Positions 15,375 through 24,333 of a stretch of 64,000 nt of DNA are shown one piece after another. The notes under the pieces are model-generated. The model was not told where the DNA came from. It did no database searches and saw nothing but the letters and a program-made list of their open reading frames with translations. Each line of letters starts with the position of its first letter. Position 1 is the first letter of the stretch. This stretch comes from DATIJP01 sp964569185. Lineage in GTDB: Bacteria; Chlamydiota; Chlamydiia; Chlamydiales; Rhabdochlamydiaceae. The stretch is from positions 57,500 to 121,499 of the forward strand of contig CAZMTP010000001.1 of the NCBI GenBank assembly GCA_964569185.1. The letters run 5' to 3'. The translations under genes and the position numbers were made by a program.

Positions 15375-15627
15375 CCTATACTGTACGCATTGCTAAATCG
15401 GCTGAGAAAGCATTAGAGAAACTTTCAACAAGAAATCGTGAACAAATTCTAGAAGCTATCTCTGATTTAAGCCTTGATCCAAGCCCCGTGGATATACTAA
15501 GCTCAAAGGTAAGTCAGATTTTTATCGAATAAGATATGGAGATTATCGCATCATTTATACTGTTAGAGATAGTGAATTATTAGTTCTAGTAGTAGAAGTC
15601 GGCCATAGAAAAGAAATTTATCGTTAA
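15371..15627 (+). pseudogene. RelE-type toxin gene, frameshifted
   Basis: From GTG 15371 the first frame reads VTYTVRIAKSAEKALEKLS and runs into a stop shortly after residue 46. A second frame begins at 15499 and gives KLKGKSDFYRIRYGDYRIIY, then VVEVGHRKEIYR, which is exactly the missing C-terminal half of a RelE/ParE mRNA interferase (the conserved K-L-K-G, Y-R-I-R, G-H-R and Y-R motifs). The two halves join if a single base is restored near 15491-15500. Either the gene has lost one base and is inactive, or there is a sequencing error. The intact protein would have about 85 residues. Confidence 0.85.
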
Positions 15628-15677
15628 TCTTCTGCCAGTGTGAAGAAAATCTTTCTGTTCTCTATAATGGGTCGTAA

Positions 15678-16931
15678 ATGACCACGATTTTGGTTGCAGT
15701 CCTTATCCTTTTTCTATTTGGCATCGCATTCTCTGCAGCTTCAGAAACAGCCCTTTTTTCCCTGTCTTCAATCAAAATTAATACCTATGGTCGGGATGCA
15801 GATCCGAAAAAAAGGCTGATCGCCCACCTTGTCTCGCGGCCCCAGGATCTTTTGATCACAATGATCATCATCAATGTGACGATGAGCATTTTGATCCAGA
15901 ACTTAATGTCAACGCTGTTTGGCGATTTTTCTGGCTGGGCGCTCACTGTAGCCCTGCCTTTGGCCCTCATTCTGATTTTTGGAGAGGTGATCCCTAAATC
16001 GATTGGCTTTGCCAATAATACAGGGATCAGTTACCGGGTGGCAAAACCTCTCTATCTGATCCAAAAACTTTTGCTTCCTTTCCGCAAAGTATTGCTTTTC
16101 ATTACAAATAAAATCTTTCGCTGGATGTTTTTCTATTTAAAAAAAGAAGAAGAGATTTCAGTCGCAGAATTGGAACATGCATTAAGAACCTCAGAAAAAA
16201 CAGGCGTGCTGGCGGCCGACGAGGCCGATCTGATGAAAGGCTACCTTAATCTTGAAGAATCGACTGTGAAAGAATTTATGCGGCCCAGAGAGGAGGTGCT
16301 CTTTTTTGACTTAGGCGAACCGCTTTCAGATATCCTCCATCTATTTGTGGATCAAGAATGTACTCGCGTTCCTGTCTGCGAAGGGGGATTAGACAAGATC
16401 AAAGGCATCATGTCCAGCGGCAGTTTTTTTATTAATCGCGATCATATTAAAACATCTGCAGATCTGGTCCGTTTTTTAAAGAAGCCTTTTTTTATCCCTG
16501 AATCTTCTTCTGCTAAAACGCTGCTCGATAAAATGTATGAAAAACGGGAATCGCTAGCTATCGCTGTGGATGAATATGGCTCTTTTTCAGGACTGATTTC
16601 TCTTGAAGATCTGGTAGAGGCCGTGGTGGGGGAAATCGCCGACCGGCGCGATGAAAAAAGCCGATTCACAAGAGCGGGAGAAAATGTAATTATCGCCAGC
16701 GGTAAATTAGAACTTTTAGAGTTAGAAGCGATTTTTGATGTATCGCTTCCTAGTGAAAATCAGATGGTGACTGTGGGGGGCTGGCTGACGGAACAATTAG
16801 GCGATATTCCAAAGAGCGGCACCAAATATATCTGGAAAAATCTGCTCTTCCATGTACTCTCGAGCGATAAAAAAAGAGTTAAGCGGGTCTACATTCGAAA
16901 ATTAAAGCCGCAAGAAGTGAAGTCCACATGA
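15678..16931 (+). CDS. CNNM/CBS-pair membrane protein (CorC/HlyC-related), first of two
   Basis: A 417-residue protein: an N-terminal CNNM (DUF21) domain of three to four membrane helices (ILVAVLILFLFGIAFSAAS, LTVALPLALILIFGEVIPKS), a CBS pair (about residues 200-330; VKEFMRPREEVLFFDLG, ESLAIAVDEYGSFSGLISLE) and the C-terminal CorC/HlyC-associated domain. The family is linked to magnesium and other divalent cation transport; older annotations call it hemolysin. The second paralogue starts in the last 4 bases (ATGA), so both are made from one message. The pair followed by nifS and a PP2C matches, as I recall it, C. trachomatis CT256-CT259. Confidence 0.9.
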   Translation: MTTILVAVLILFLFGIAFSAASETALFSLSSIKINTYGRDADPKKRLIAHLVSRPQDLLITMIIINVTMSILIQNLMSTLFGDFSGWALTVALPLALILIFGEVIPKSIGFANNTGISYRVAKPLYLIQKLLLPFRKVLLFITNKIFRWMFFYLKKEEEISVAELEHALRTSEKTGVLAADEADLMKGYLNLEESTVKEFMRPREEVLFFDLGEPLSDILHLFVDQECTRVPVCEGGLDKIKGIMSSGSFFINRDHIKTSADLVRFLKKPFFIPESSSAKTLLDKMYEKRESLAIAVDEYGSFSGLISLEDLVEAVVGEIADRRDEKSRFTRAGENVIIASGKLELLELEAIFDVSLPSENQMVTVGGWLTEQLGDIPKSGTKYIWKNLLFHVLSSDKKRVKRVYIRKLKPQEVKST

Positions 16932-18154
16932 CCATATCTTGGAAATTTTATCTTTTTTTGAGCCTGCTATTCATTGTGATCCAAGGCATCTTTTCCATGT
17001 TGGAAATGGCCTGTGTCTCATTCAATAAGGTGCGGCTGCAATATTATGTGAGTTTGAAAAAACGGCGCGCTCTTTGGCTGAATTATCTGATTCAGCGGCC
17101 TGCTCTTTTGTTTGGAGCCACGCTCATAGGGGTGAATAGCTGCTTGCAATTAGGCTCAGAATGTTCCCGCCGCTTTTATGAAGGGTTGGGTCTAAGCCCT
17201 GACTTTGCTCCTATTAGTCAAATTATTTTAGTGCTTATCTTTGCTGAGTTTGCTCCGATGCTTGCAGGAAGGCAATATGCAGAGCATGTGGTCATGCTAG
17301 GCATCCCGATCATCTATTTTGCTTCCATCGTTCTCCGCCCGGTGATCTGGCTTTTCGATATTCTTTGCGGGCTCATCAATCGGCTCACGGGGAGCGAGTT
17401 CAAAGAAGGCGTCTATCTAACGAGAGAAGAGCTTCAGTACATGTTTGAAAGACGCGAGGAAGCAGTACCGGCAAAGGAAATCAATACGATTGCAGGCAAT
17501 ATTTTTGCCTTGAGAACGAAAAAGGCCAAAGATTCAATGATTCCGCTCAATCAAGTGCATATGGTCCCTTCTTTTTTCACTGTAGGAGAGATGCGTTCTC
17601 TAATGCGTTCGAAATATGTGCCCTATGTTCCTATTTACCAGCGCACACCGCAAAATATTGTTGGTATTGTCTACCCGCGCGACCTTTTACGCATTTCTGA
17701 GGATCAGCTTGTGAAAGAAAATGCGCGCCCTGCCTGGTTTATCACAGAAGAGAGCTCCATTTTGCAGATTTTAAAACAGTTTCGGAAAAATAACCAAAAT
17801 ATGGCCATTGTATTGAATGAGATTGGCCTTGCTGTCGGGATTCTTACTTTAGATGAAATTATAGACGAGATTTTTGGCAGACAAGATCAGTGGGAATCAT
17901 TTGAAGGAAACCAGCCGCGCCATGTGATCGTCGATCTTTCACTGCCCAGCGATATGCCGATCAAAGATTTTAATAAAAAATATTCGATCCATTTGGAATC
18001 GCAAGGGGCGGAGACTTTAGAGGAATTGATGCAAAAAATGTTGGGACATGATCCTGCCCTTAAAGAAAGCGTCCGTATCGGGCAGTTTGAGTTTACAGTG
18101 GAAGAGGCGCCTCTAATTGGGCCTAAAATCATCTCTATTCGTACTGTTTTTTGA
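16928..18154 (+). CDS. CNNM/CBS-pair membrane protein, second paralogue
   Basis: A 408-residue paralogue of the preceding gene with the same order: CNNM membrane domain (FLSLLFIVIQGIFSMLEMAC at the start, ASIVLRPVIWLFDILCGLI later), CBS pair (KDSMIPLNQVHMVPSFF; NMAIVLNEIGLAVGILTLDE) and the CorC-type C-terminal domain. The two proteins probably form a heteromer or act on the same ion, given their translational coupling; this is inference. It converges with nifS with a 20-base overlap of the two coding ends. Confidence 0.9.
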   Translation: MTISWKFYLFLSLLFIVIQGIFSMLEMACVSFNKVRLQYYVSLKKRRALWLNYLIQRPALLFGATLIGVNSCLQLGSECSRRFYEGLGLSPDFAPISQIILVLIFAEFAPMLAGRQYAEHVVMLGIPIIYFASIVLRPVIWLFDILCGLINRLTGSEFKEGVYLTREELQYMFERREEAVPAKEINTIAGNIFALRTKKAKDSMIPLNQVHMVPSFFTVGEMRSLMRSKYVPYVPIYQRTPQNIVGIVYPRDLLRISEDQLVKENARPAWFITEESSILQILKQFRKNNQNMAIVLNEIGLAVGILTLDEIIDEIFGRQDQWESFEGNQPRHVIVDLSLPSDMPIKDFNKKYSIHLESQGAETLEELMQKMLGHDPALKESVRIGQFEFTVEEAPLIGPKIISIRTVF

Positions 18155-19250
18155 TTTGCTTGACGATAAGATCAATGGCTTGATCGATCTCTTCCTCTGT
18201 GGTCATCCGGCTTAAAGAAAAACGGATTGCAGAGCCAGCCTCTTCTTTTGAAAGTCCCATGTTTCTCAGTACTCGGGAAGGTTCAAGGGCTCCTGAACTA
18301 CAGGCTGAACCATGACTTGCTGCAAGACCATTTAAATCCAATTTTATCAGTAAATCTTCACCATCAATGCCAAGAAAAGAGAGATTGCTTGTGTTGACCA
18401 CTCTGGGCCCTTGGCCGTTGATCTGGACATGAGGCAGCTGCTCTTGGAGTTTATTTTCGAAACGGTCGCGCAGTTGCTGCATGCGCTGGGCAGCTTCTGG
18501 AAGCTCTTGGTTTAAAAGCGCGATTGCTTTGGCACAGCCAATAATGGCCCAAAGATTTTCTGTCCCGGCTCTCTTAGATAATTCTTGATCGCCGCCTGTA
18601 ATGAGCGGTTCCCATTTAAATCGGGGATGGATCCAGGCAAGACCCACTCCTTTAGGGCCATGGAATTTATGGGCGGAAAAGACGATCGCACTCACGCCAT
18701 CAGCGATTTTAAACGGTTCCTTGCCTAATAAAGAGACCGCATCGACAATGAAAGGAATAGAGGCCTCTTTAGCGATAGAGGCAATCTCTTCAATCGGATT
18801 TTTAACCCCTGTTTCGCTATTTACCGCACTCAAAATAATCAGTTGGGTCTCTGGTCTGATTGCTTTTCGGACCTGCTCTGGCTGAACAGCTCCCCAAAGC
18901 CCTGTCGAAAGATAGGTAGCAGAAACCGCTCTTTTTTCTAGAAGCTGGACCGTTTTATGGACAGCAGAATGTTCAATATCCGAGGTGATGATATGGCCTC
19001 GCGAAAAGGAACGGAGAAGAGTATTGAGCGCTTCGGAGCCGCTAGAGAAAAAAAAGAGTTCACTTGGCTTTACCTGGAGATAATCCGCAATGGTCCGGCG
19101 GGCTGCTTGCAGTCTATTTTTTGCCTCGCGTCCAAAGGAGTGCACGCTTGAGGGATTAGCAGGTTCCTTTTCCAGTTCTGCGAGCATCGCTTCGAGCACT
19201 CTTTTATCTAGTGCAGTTGTAGCATTGTTATCTAAATAAATCCTCTTCAT
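18135..19250 (-). CDS. Cysteine desulfurase, NifS/IscS family
   Basis: A 371-residue PLP enzyme that takes sulfur from cysteine for Fe-S clusters and tRNA thiolation. The cofactor lysine is Lys195 in FSAHKFHGPKGVG, His94/His98 region EHSAVHKT stacks on PLP, and the catalytic persulfide Cys317 sits in SHGSACSSGALEPSRVL. The N terminus, IYLDNNATTALDKRV, is the family signature. The compact Cys loop without an insertion is between classes; the C-terminal RFSLSRMTTEEEID is NifS-like. It may provide sulfur for Fe-S assembly in this organism. It is followed by no obvious iscU in the window. Confidence 0.94.
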   Translation of the reverse strand: MKRIYLDNNATTALDKRVLEAMLAELEKEPANPSSVHSFGREAKNRLQAARRTIADYLQVKPSELFFFSSGSEALNTLLRSFSRGHIITSDIEHSAVHKTVQLLEKRAVSATYLSTGLWGAVQPEQVRKAIRPETQLIILSAVNSETGVKNPIEEIASIAKEASIPFIVDAVSLLGKEPFKIADGVSAIVFSAHKFHGPKGVGLAWIHPRFKWEPLITGGDQELSKRAGTENLWAIIGCAKAIALLNQELPEAAQRMQQLRDRFENKLQEQLPHVQINGQGPRVVNTSNLSFLGIDGEDLLIKLDLNGLAASHGSACSSGALEPSRVLRNMGLSKEEAGSAIRFSLSRMTTEEEIDQAIDLIVKQIKKQYE

Positions 19251-19282
19251 AAGAGTTAATTATAGAAACAATTAGATTAAAA

Positions 19283-20014
19283 TTAAATAATTTTAAATAT
19301 TACAACGGTTGTATTGTCATTACCACCAGCTAGATTGGCCTCATTGACCAGTCCTTCTGCTGCCTCATGGATAGAGGAAGAGGCGAGGATAATAGAAAGA
19401 ATTTCATGGTCGGCGACCGCATCGGTCAGGCCGTCAGTACAAAGCAGATAGATATCGCCCGGGGCAGTATCCACCGTTTTGACCTCAGGGACCACATTAG
19501 GATGGGTACCGATGGCCCGTGTAATCACATTTTTATAAAGAAAGGTGAGGGACTCATCAAATTCTCCCTTGGCAATCAGCTCATCTTTTAAAGAATGGTC
19601 TTGGGTGAGCCGCTCGATAGCTCCATTACGGATGCGATAGATACGGCTGTCGCCCACATGGGCGCAAATCAATTTTTCATTTTGAAGCAGGGCGAGGCAC
19701 AAGGTGGTGCCCATTCCATGCCAACGGTCATTTTTTACCGATAAGGCGTGGATATGCTCATTTGTTTTTTTGATGAGTTGGTGAATGGTGTGGACCAGTT
19801 TATCAGTGGACTCTATCTTAGGGAGTGCTTCAATGGCTTTGGATAGATAGGAAACAGTTTCTTGTGCGGCCACTTCTCCTGCGAGGTGACCTCCCATGCC
19901 GTCGGCTAGAATAAAGCAGCGTTCATCAAGTAAGATCGCAAAGGCATCTTCATTGTTGGTACGCACAAGGCCGGTATCTGAAATCCCATAACATTCAAAG
20001 GTGATGTTTTTCAT
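19283..20014 (-). CDS. PP2C-type Ser/Thr protein phosphatase
   Basis: A 243-residue PPM phosphatase with the metal-binding motifs in order: GLVRTNNEDAF, LADGMGGHLAGEVAA, HVGDSRIYRI, LLCTDGLTDAV and GGNDNTTVVI. All four acidic residues expected to hold the two Mn/Mg ions are present. It will remove phosphate from proteins modified by Hanks-type kinases, which chlamydiae possess. ATG 20014 (MKNITFECYG) is the chosen start; the open frame continues upstream, but into the CPBP gene. The gap to the upstream gene is only 4 bases, so both are probably co-transcribed. Confidence 0.94.
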   Translation of the reverse strand: MKNITFECYGISDTGLVRTNNEDAFAILLDERCFILADGMGGHLAGEVAAQETVSYLSKAIEALPKIESTDKLVHTIHQLIKKTNEHIHALSVKNDRWHGMGTTLCLALLQNEKLICAHVGDSRIYRIRNGAIERLTQDHSLKDELIAKGEFDESLTFLYKNVITRAIGTHPNVVPEVKTVDTAPGDIYLLCTDGLTDAVADHEILSIILASSSIHEAAEGLVNEANLAGGNDNTTVVIFKII

Positions 20015-20018
20015 GAGA

Positions 20019-20879
20019 TTATCCTTCGGTAGAAAAGAGGATACGCATGGCACTGATAGCATTGAAGGTCATATGTAGTCCTATCGATGCAAACAAGGAA
20101 CCCTGCCGCTGGTAAAGAAAACCCAAAAATATCCCCAAAATAAAAAGTGAGACTGCTAATGAGAAATTGCCAATTCCTTGCGATAGCGTCAAGTGAAAAA
20201 GTGCAAAACAGAGAGCTGTGAGCTGAATCGCCGTTTTCGTTTTAAAATGTAGCTTTAGAAAATTTTGTAACCCACCGCGGAAAAGAAACTCCTCAACAAC
20301 GGGGGCAAAGACCATCACAGAGACCATACTCAAAAAAAGGGCACCGGGCTGCTGCATTGCTGTCTTGACAAAGTGGACCGCAGCCTGTTCGTAATGTTGT
20401 GTGCCAAAGATTAGATCGATCAGAGCATCACATACTTGAGAGACCACGACTACAATAGGGAAGGCTAAAAACCAGGCAATCACCCCCATACCATAATCAA
20501 AAAGGATCGAGTGGGACGTTTTTAGTTTGTCTTTCCAAATTCTTCGCAGCGTACTCTCATTGTGTATAGAGAGGAAGAGCATCAGACTGAAAAAGATGGT
20601 TCCCATCGTAATCAACTGAATCGTACTGATAGTGAAAATAGAAAGAGAGATGATGGAAGGATCTTTAAAGTTTAGATATTTCAAGTATAGTTTTGCAAAC
20701 ACAGGGGCGAGCATCATTGAAAAGAGAAGATAAATGGCAAAGAGACTGATCAATTCAAATGAACTGATTGGAAGAGGTTGTCTATCTCCCAATTCTAAAC
20801 GATAAAAACCTTTCCGGTAGGCGAGCCAGTTGACAAGCAGCGCCAATAAAGCAACGATAAGAGTTGAAAGATCAAGCAT
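20019..20879 (-). CDS. CPBP-family intramembrane glutamic protease (Abi/Rce1-like)
   Basis: A 286-residue protein with about seven to eight membrane helices. The family motifs are present: VVEEFLFRGGLQ (EExxxR) and later ALCFALFHLTLSQGIGN (FxxxH) and SIGLHMTFNAIS (HxxxN). Together they make up the active site of CAAX-prenyl-protease-like proteases. The bacterial members have diverse or unknown substrates. The N-terminal 100 residues hold further membrane helices not part of the protease core. The stop of the upstream lipoprotein gene and this start share one base (TAATG), indicating translational coupling. Confidence 0.88.
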   Translation of the reverse strand: MLDLSTLIVALLALLVNWLAYRKGFYRLELGDRQPLPISSFELISLFAIYLLFSMMLAPVFAKLYLKYLNFKDPSIISLSIFTISTIQLITMGTIFFSLMLFLSIHNESTLRRIWKDKLKTSHSILFDYGMGVIAWFLAFPIVVVVSQVCDALIDLIFGTQHYEQAAVHFVKTAMQQPGALFLSMVSVMVFAPVVEEFLFRGGLQNFLKLHFKTKTAIQLTALCFALFHLTLSQGIGNFSLAVSLFILGIFLGFLYQRQGSLFASIGLHMTFNAISAMRILFSTEG

Positions 20880-21550
20880 TAATTAACTTCTTGCAGACTA
20901 TTCATTTGAGCACGGAGGACATAGTCTTCAATGCGCTGTGCTATTTCTTTTGCAAAAGTATTATGAGCCATTCCCTGAGGGGTCGTTTGAAAGTTCTCTT
21001 GCTCAGGTCTCTTATTGATACGATTAAATTCTTTGGGAATATTTTCAGAATGATTGATCACTTCTGAAAGGACAAGTTTTGGTTTGGCGCCGCGCAGGTC
21101 GAATACACGGATACGGGCGCTCAAATAGAGTTCCGCAGGGCAGTCAGCGTCAGGAAAAGTTTTATGGAAATTAAGAAGAGTTTCTTCATGTTTAGAGAGC
21201 TCTACAAAGGCGACAAACTCTTCCGATCGGAATTTCTTTTTTAGCCAGTGCAGATCAGGGCCAAAAGGATCGTCGCTAGGGGTCATTTCTTTAGAGAGTT
21301 GCCCTGTCTTTTCCAGATCCACTAGATAGAGTTGTTCTTTCATAGAGAGATAGTGCAATACATTGGCGGTAAGTTGCTGAGGTACATTCCAAGGAAGACG
21401 GTGTTGTGATCGATCAAAAACAGGCATAAAGGCGACAATCGGTTTTTGCACTACAGAATTTACACGGAAGGTGGGTGCACAGAGGCGCATATCTTGCTGG
21501 CATCCTACCAGAACCAAAAAAGAAAAAGCCACCAATAGAAATCGCAACAT
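20879..21550 (-). CDS. Lipoprotein of unknown function
   Basis: A 223-residue protein starting with a lipoprotein signal peptide whose lipobox is LVGC (FSFLVLVGCQQDMRL), so Cys17 is expected to be acylated by Lgt and anchored in a membrane. The mature domain is soluble and of mixed alpha/beta character (for example IVAFMPVFDRSQHRLPWNVP, LYLSARIRVFDLRGAKPKLV). It resembles in outline the chlamydial lipoprotein I recall as CT253, but I cannot confirm this without a search. It is the first gene of a likely operon with the CPBP protease and the PP2C phosphatase. Confidence 0.8.
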   Translation of the reverse strand: MLRFLLVAFSFLVLVGCQQDMRLCAPTFRVNSVVQKPIVAFMPVFDRSQHRLPWNVPQQLTANVLHYLSMKEQLYLVDLEKTGQLSKEMTPSDDPFGPDLHWLKKKFRSEEFVAFVELSKHEETLLNFHKTFPDADCPAELYLSARIRVFDLRGAKPKLVLSEVINHSENIPKEFNRINKRPEQENFQTTPQGMAHNTFAKEIAQRIEDYVLRAQMNSLQEVN

Positions 21551-21590
21551 ACTTCACATTTATATCAATACTTCTAAATATTAGGGAAGA

Positions 21591-21665
21591 AGAAAAAAGG
21601 CGTCCTAGACAGTCGGGGCAACGGGGGCGCAAGGCAGCCCCCGATTGTCTGTGGCGCCTTTTCTC
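21591..21665. terminator. Large GC-rich hairpin behind glgX, with repeat-family similarity
   Basis: The left arm AAAAAAGGCGTCCTAGACAG and the right arm CTGTGGCGCCTTTTCT pair, as do GTCGGGG and CCCCGATT. Read on the minus strand the stem ends in CGCCTTTTTTC, a plausible rho-independent terminator for glgX. Its core (AGACAGTCGGGGCA) resembles the interior of the repeats at 11137 and 27620, so it may be a worn copy of that family without the GTGCCCG ends. Confidence 0.65.
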
Positions 21666-21683
21666 CTTATTTCTCATCTTCTT

Positions 21684-23684
21684 TTAGTGCGCTTGCGCAA
21701 TAAAAGAAGAGTAGGGAGGCATGTCGTATGTGGGACCAACTGCAGCAGATGCGAAAGAAGGGGTGAGGGAGGTGTCGAGGATGCGCTGCCAGGAGTGGTT
21801 TGGGGGAAGAGTGATGAGTGCCTTCTCGTAATGGGCGTTGAAGGCGATATAAATTTGGCTTGTGGCATCCTTTAAAGTATAGGCCACTAAATGATTTTTA
21901 GGGTCCCAATTGGGCTTTAAAGGTTCATGCCCATGCCAATCCACATCTTCTTTAGTAAGAAACTCGGTGCGCTTGAAGTGCGGATTTTTTTTGCGAAACG
22001 CAATCATGTTCTGGAAAAAGGAGAACAGCTCCTGCTCTTTTTCTAGTTCCTCCCACAAAAACCAGTTTTTTTCGTTGTCGAAGCAATAAGGGTTGTTATT
22101 TCCATTTCTAGTATGGCCATATTCATCTCCCATAAGAAGCATTGGCACTCCAATCGAAACTAATAGTGCAACAACAAAATTGCGCATCTGGCGCTGTCGT
22201 AGTTCCAGAATATGTGGATCGGTTGTGGGTCCTTCATGTCCACAATTCCAGCTGTCATTGGAATTATTTCCATCACGGTTATGTTCCCCATTTTCTAAAT
22301 TATGCTTCTGTTGGTAACTCACAAGATCTTTGAGGGTGAAACCATCATGCGCCGTAATAAAATTGATGCTATTGATCGGTTTTTTCCCATGTCCATAAAG
22401 ATCTTGAGAGCCGCAAATCGCTGTGGCAAAAAAACCAGATTTTCCACTAGTGCCTTTGATAAAGCGGCGTACCACATCGCGGTAGCGGCCATTCCAATCA
22501 GCCCATCGCTGACCACCTGGAAAATGGCCCACTTGATATAATCCTGTAGCATCCCATGCTTCTGCAATTAGTTTTGTATTGGCAAGAATAGGATCTTCAG
22601 AAATCGCTTTCACAAGGGGAGGATTTGGAATTGGCACCCCTTTCTCATTACGACAAAAAATTGAAGCGAGATCAAATCTAAATCCATCCACACGCATCTC
22701 TTGGACCCAATATCTTAAAGAATCTAAAATAAGCGCGATCACTTGAGGATGGTTGCAGTTAACCGTATTTCCGCATCCAGTGAAATTCATAAAAGTGCCA
22801 TTGGGATTTAAAAGATAATAGACCGCATTATCAAGTCCACGAAAAGAGAGAAAGGGCCCGCAGCTGCCAGCCTCTGCTGTATGATTAAACACCACATCCA
22901 AGATGATTTCGATCTGATTCTTATGCAGTTCTCGGACCAGTGTTTTAAATTCATGGAGTGCGGCTCCCCATTCTGAAGAACTGGCATAACGGGCCATCGG
23001 TGTAAAGAAATTCACCGTGGAATAACCCCAATAATTAAAAAGTTTTTGTCCTGTTTTAGGACTCTTATGCACGTTTTCTGTTTCATTGAATTCATGGATA
23101 GGCATTAACTCGATTGCATTGATACCTAAACGTTTTAAATAGGGGATTTTTTCAACGAGGCCCAAAAATGTACCGGGCGCACGCACTTCGCTAGATCCAT
23201 GCTCTGTAAACCCACGCACATGCATTTCGTAAAGGATTAAATCTTGAATAGGGATTTGGGGAGAACGGCTATTTTCCCAATCGAAAGGTGCGTCTAGGAT
23301 GACCCTTCCTTTTAGGGCATACCAGTTTTTTACATCTCCCCAATTATCTGATGTGTTTAATGAGCGGGCGTAAGGGTCGATGAGGAGATGGCTGGAATTA
23401 AAATAGTGGCCTTTTTTAGGTTGAAAAGGGCCATTCACATGATAGCCATATTCGAGCGGTGCTGGAAGTCCCTCAAGAGAAACATGCCAAATCGCGCCTG
23501 TGCAGTGTGTTTTGGGATCCAAGGCAATTTCTGCCAGGAGAGTGCCTTGTTGAAATAGGGAGAGAGTGACCTGCGTGGCATGCTGGGAAAAAAGGGCAAA
23601 ATTCAGGGCGGTGCCGCTCTTTGAAACACCTAAAGGGGTAGGACTTCCTTTAGCAACTGAATAGGGATGAGCCTGTTTGACCAT
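21684..23684 (-). CDS. glgX: Glycogen debranching enzyme (isoamylase type)
   Basis: A 666-residue GH13 enzyme that hydrolyses alpha-1,6 branch points of glycogen. An N-terminal CBM48-like domain (GTALNFALFSQHATQVTLSL) leads into the barrel with the GH13 regions: EIILDVVFNHTAEAG (region I), VDGFRFDLAS (region II, nucleophile Asp), KLIAEAWDATG (region III, acid Glu) and NFITAHDGFTLKDLV (region IV). It fits the complete glycogen metabolism kept by chlamydiae. It is divergent from the Slc1-like chaperone, the same arrangement as CT042-CT043 as I recall it. Confidence 0.96.
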   Translation of the reverse strand: MVKQAHPYSVAKGSPTPLGVSKSGTALNFALFSQHATQVTLSLFQQGTLLAEIALDPKTHCTGAIWHVSLEGLPAPLEYGYHVNGPFQPKKGHYFNSSHLLIDPYARSLNTSDNWGDVKNWYALKGRVILDAPFDWENSRSPQIPIQDLILYEMHVRGFTEHGSSEVRAPGTFLGLVEKIPYLKRLGINAIELMPIHEFNETENVHKSPKTGQKLFNYWGYSTVNFFTPMARYASSSEWGAALHEFKTLVRELHKNQIEIILDVVFNHTAEAGSCGPFLSFRGLDNAVYYLLNPNGTFMNFTGCGNTVNCNHPQVIALILDSLRYWVQEMRVDGFRFDLASIFCRNEKGVPIPNPPLVKAISEDPILANTKLIAEAWDATGLYQVGHFPGGQRWADWNGRYRDVVRRFIKGTSGKSGFFATAICGSQDLYGHGKKPINSINFITAHDGFTLKDLVSYQQKHNLENGEHNRDGNNSNDSWNCGHEGPTTDPHILELRQRQMRNFVVALLVSIGVPMLLMGDEYGHTRNGNNNPYCFDNEKNWFLWEELEKEQELFSFFQNMIAFRKKNPHFKRTEFLTKEDVDWHGHEPLKPNWDPKNHLVAYTLKDATSQIYIAFNAHYEKALITLPPNHSWQRILDTSLTPSFASAAVGPTYDMPPYSSFIAQAH

Positions 23685-23847
23685 ATTCTCTATATAATCT
23701 GCGGTTATCTACAGTGTAAATAATTTTTTTTAAATTAGAGAAATATATCATTTATGTGCTAATATTAGTTAGAATCTTTTGATTTTTTGTTGCTATTTTT
23801 AAGATTCCCTGGAAGACTCTTACGAATAAGAAAAAGGAGGACAGTTC

Positions 23848-24333
23848 ATGTCGTTAGAAAATGCTAAGCAGAATCTCAAGGAATTTGGGAAGGAGCTTAA
23901 CCTAGAGGGGTTGGCTTTTGACGAAAATCATACCTGTATATTGGGTATTGATAATACCTTTTCCCTTCACCTCACTTATGAGCCAAATTCTGACCGTCTC
24001 TACCTTTATTCTCCAATCTTAGATGGTCTTCCAAAAGACGACAAAATCCGCCTTAGACTATACGAAGCCCTCCTTGAAGGTTCAATGCTCGGCGGCCAGA
24101 TGGCTGGCGGCGGTATTGGCGTGGCTGTTCCTGAAGAACTGATCTTGATGCACGCTGTGCTTGAGATGGGTGTGGGAGCTGATCCTCATTCTTTAAGACG
24201 TTTTGCCCCTATTTTTGTTGATGCAGTAGAAAAGTGGCGTGAAAAAGCAAAAGCAATTTGCGAAGGACGCGAACTTCCTCCTATGCCTGCACCAACAACT
24301 GCAAGACCAGGCGAGCGGTTCATCAAGATTTAA
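23848..24333 (+). CDS. Type III secretion chaperone, CesT family (Slc1-like)
   Basis: A 161-residue acidic protein with the fold signature of class I secretion chaperones: an N-terminal helix (AKQNLKEFGKELNLEGLAF), a beta-sheet that begins CILGIDNTFSLHLTYEPNS, and a long C-terminal helix, with a Pro-rich tail. In C. trachomatis the glgX-adjacent CT043 is Slc1, which chaperones TarP and other early effectors; the same position here supports orthology. A strong Shine-Dalgarno (AAAGGAGG, 23833-23840) precedes ATG 23848. The stop shares a TTAA with the stop of dnaA on the other strand. Confidence 0.88.
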   Translation: MSLENAKQNLKEFGKELNLEGLAFDENHTCILGIDNTFSLHLTYEPNSDRLYLYSPILDGLPKDDKIRLRLYEALLEGSMLGGQMAGGGIGVAVPEELILMHAVLEMGVGADPHSLRRFAPIFVDAVEKWREKAKAICEGRELPPMPAPTTARPGERFIKI

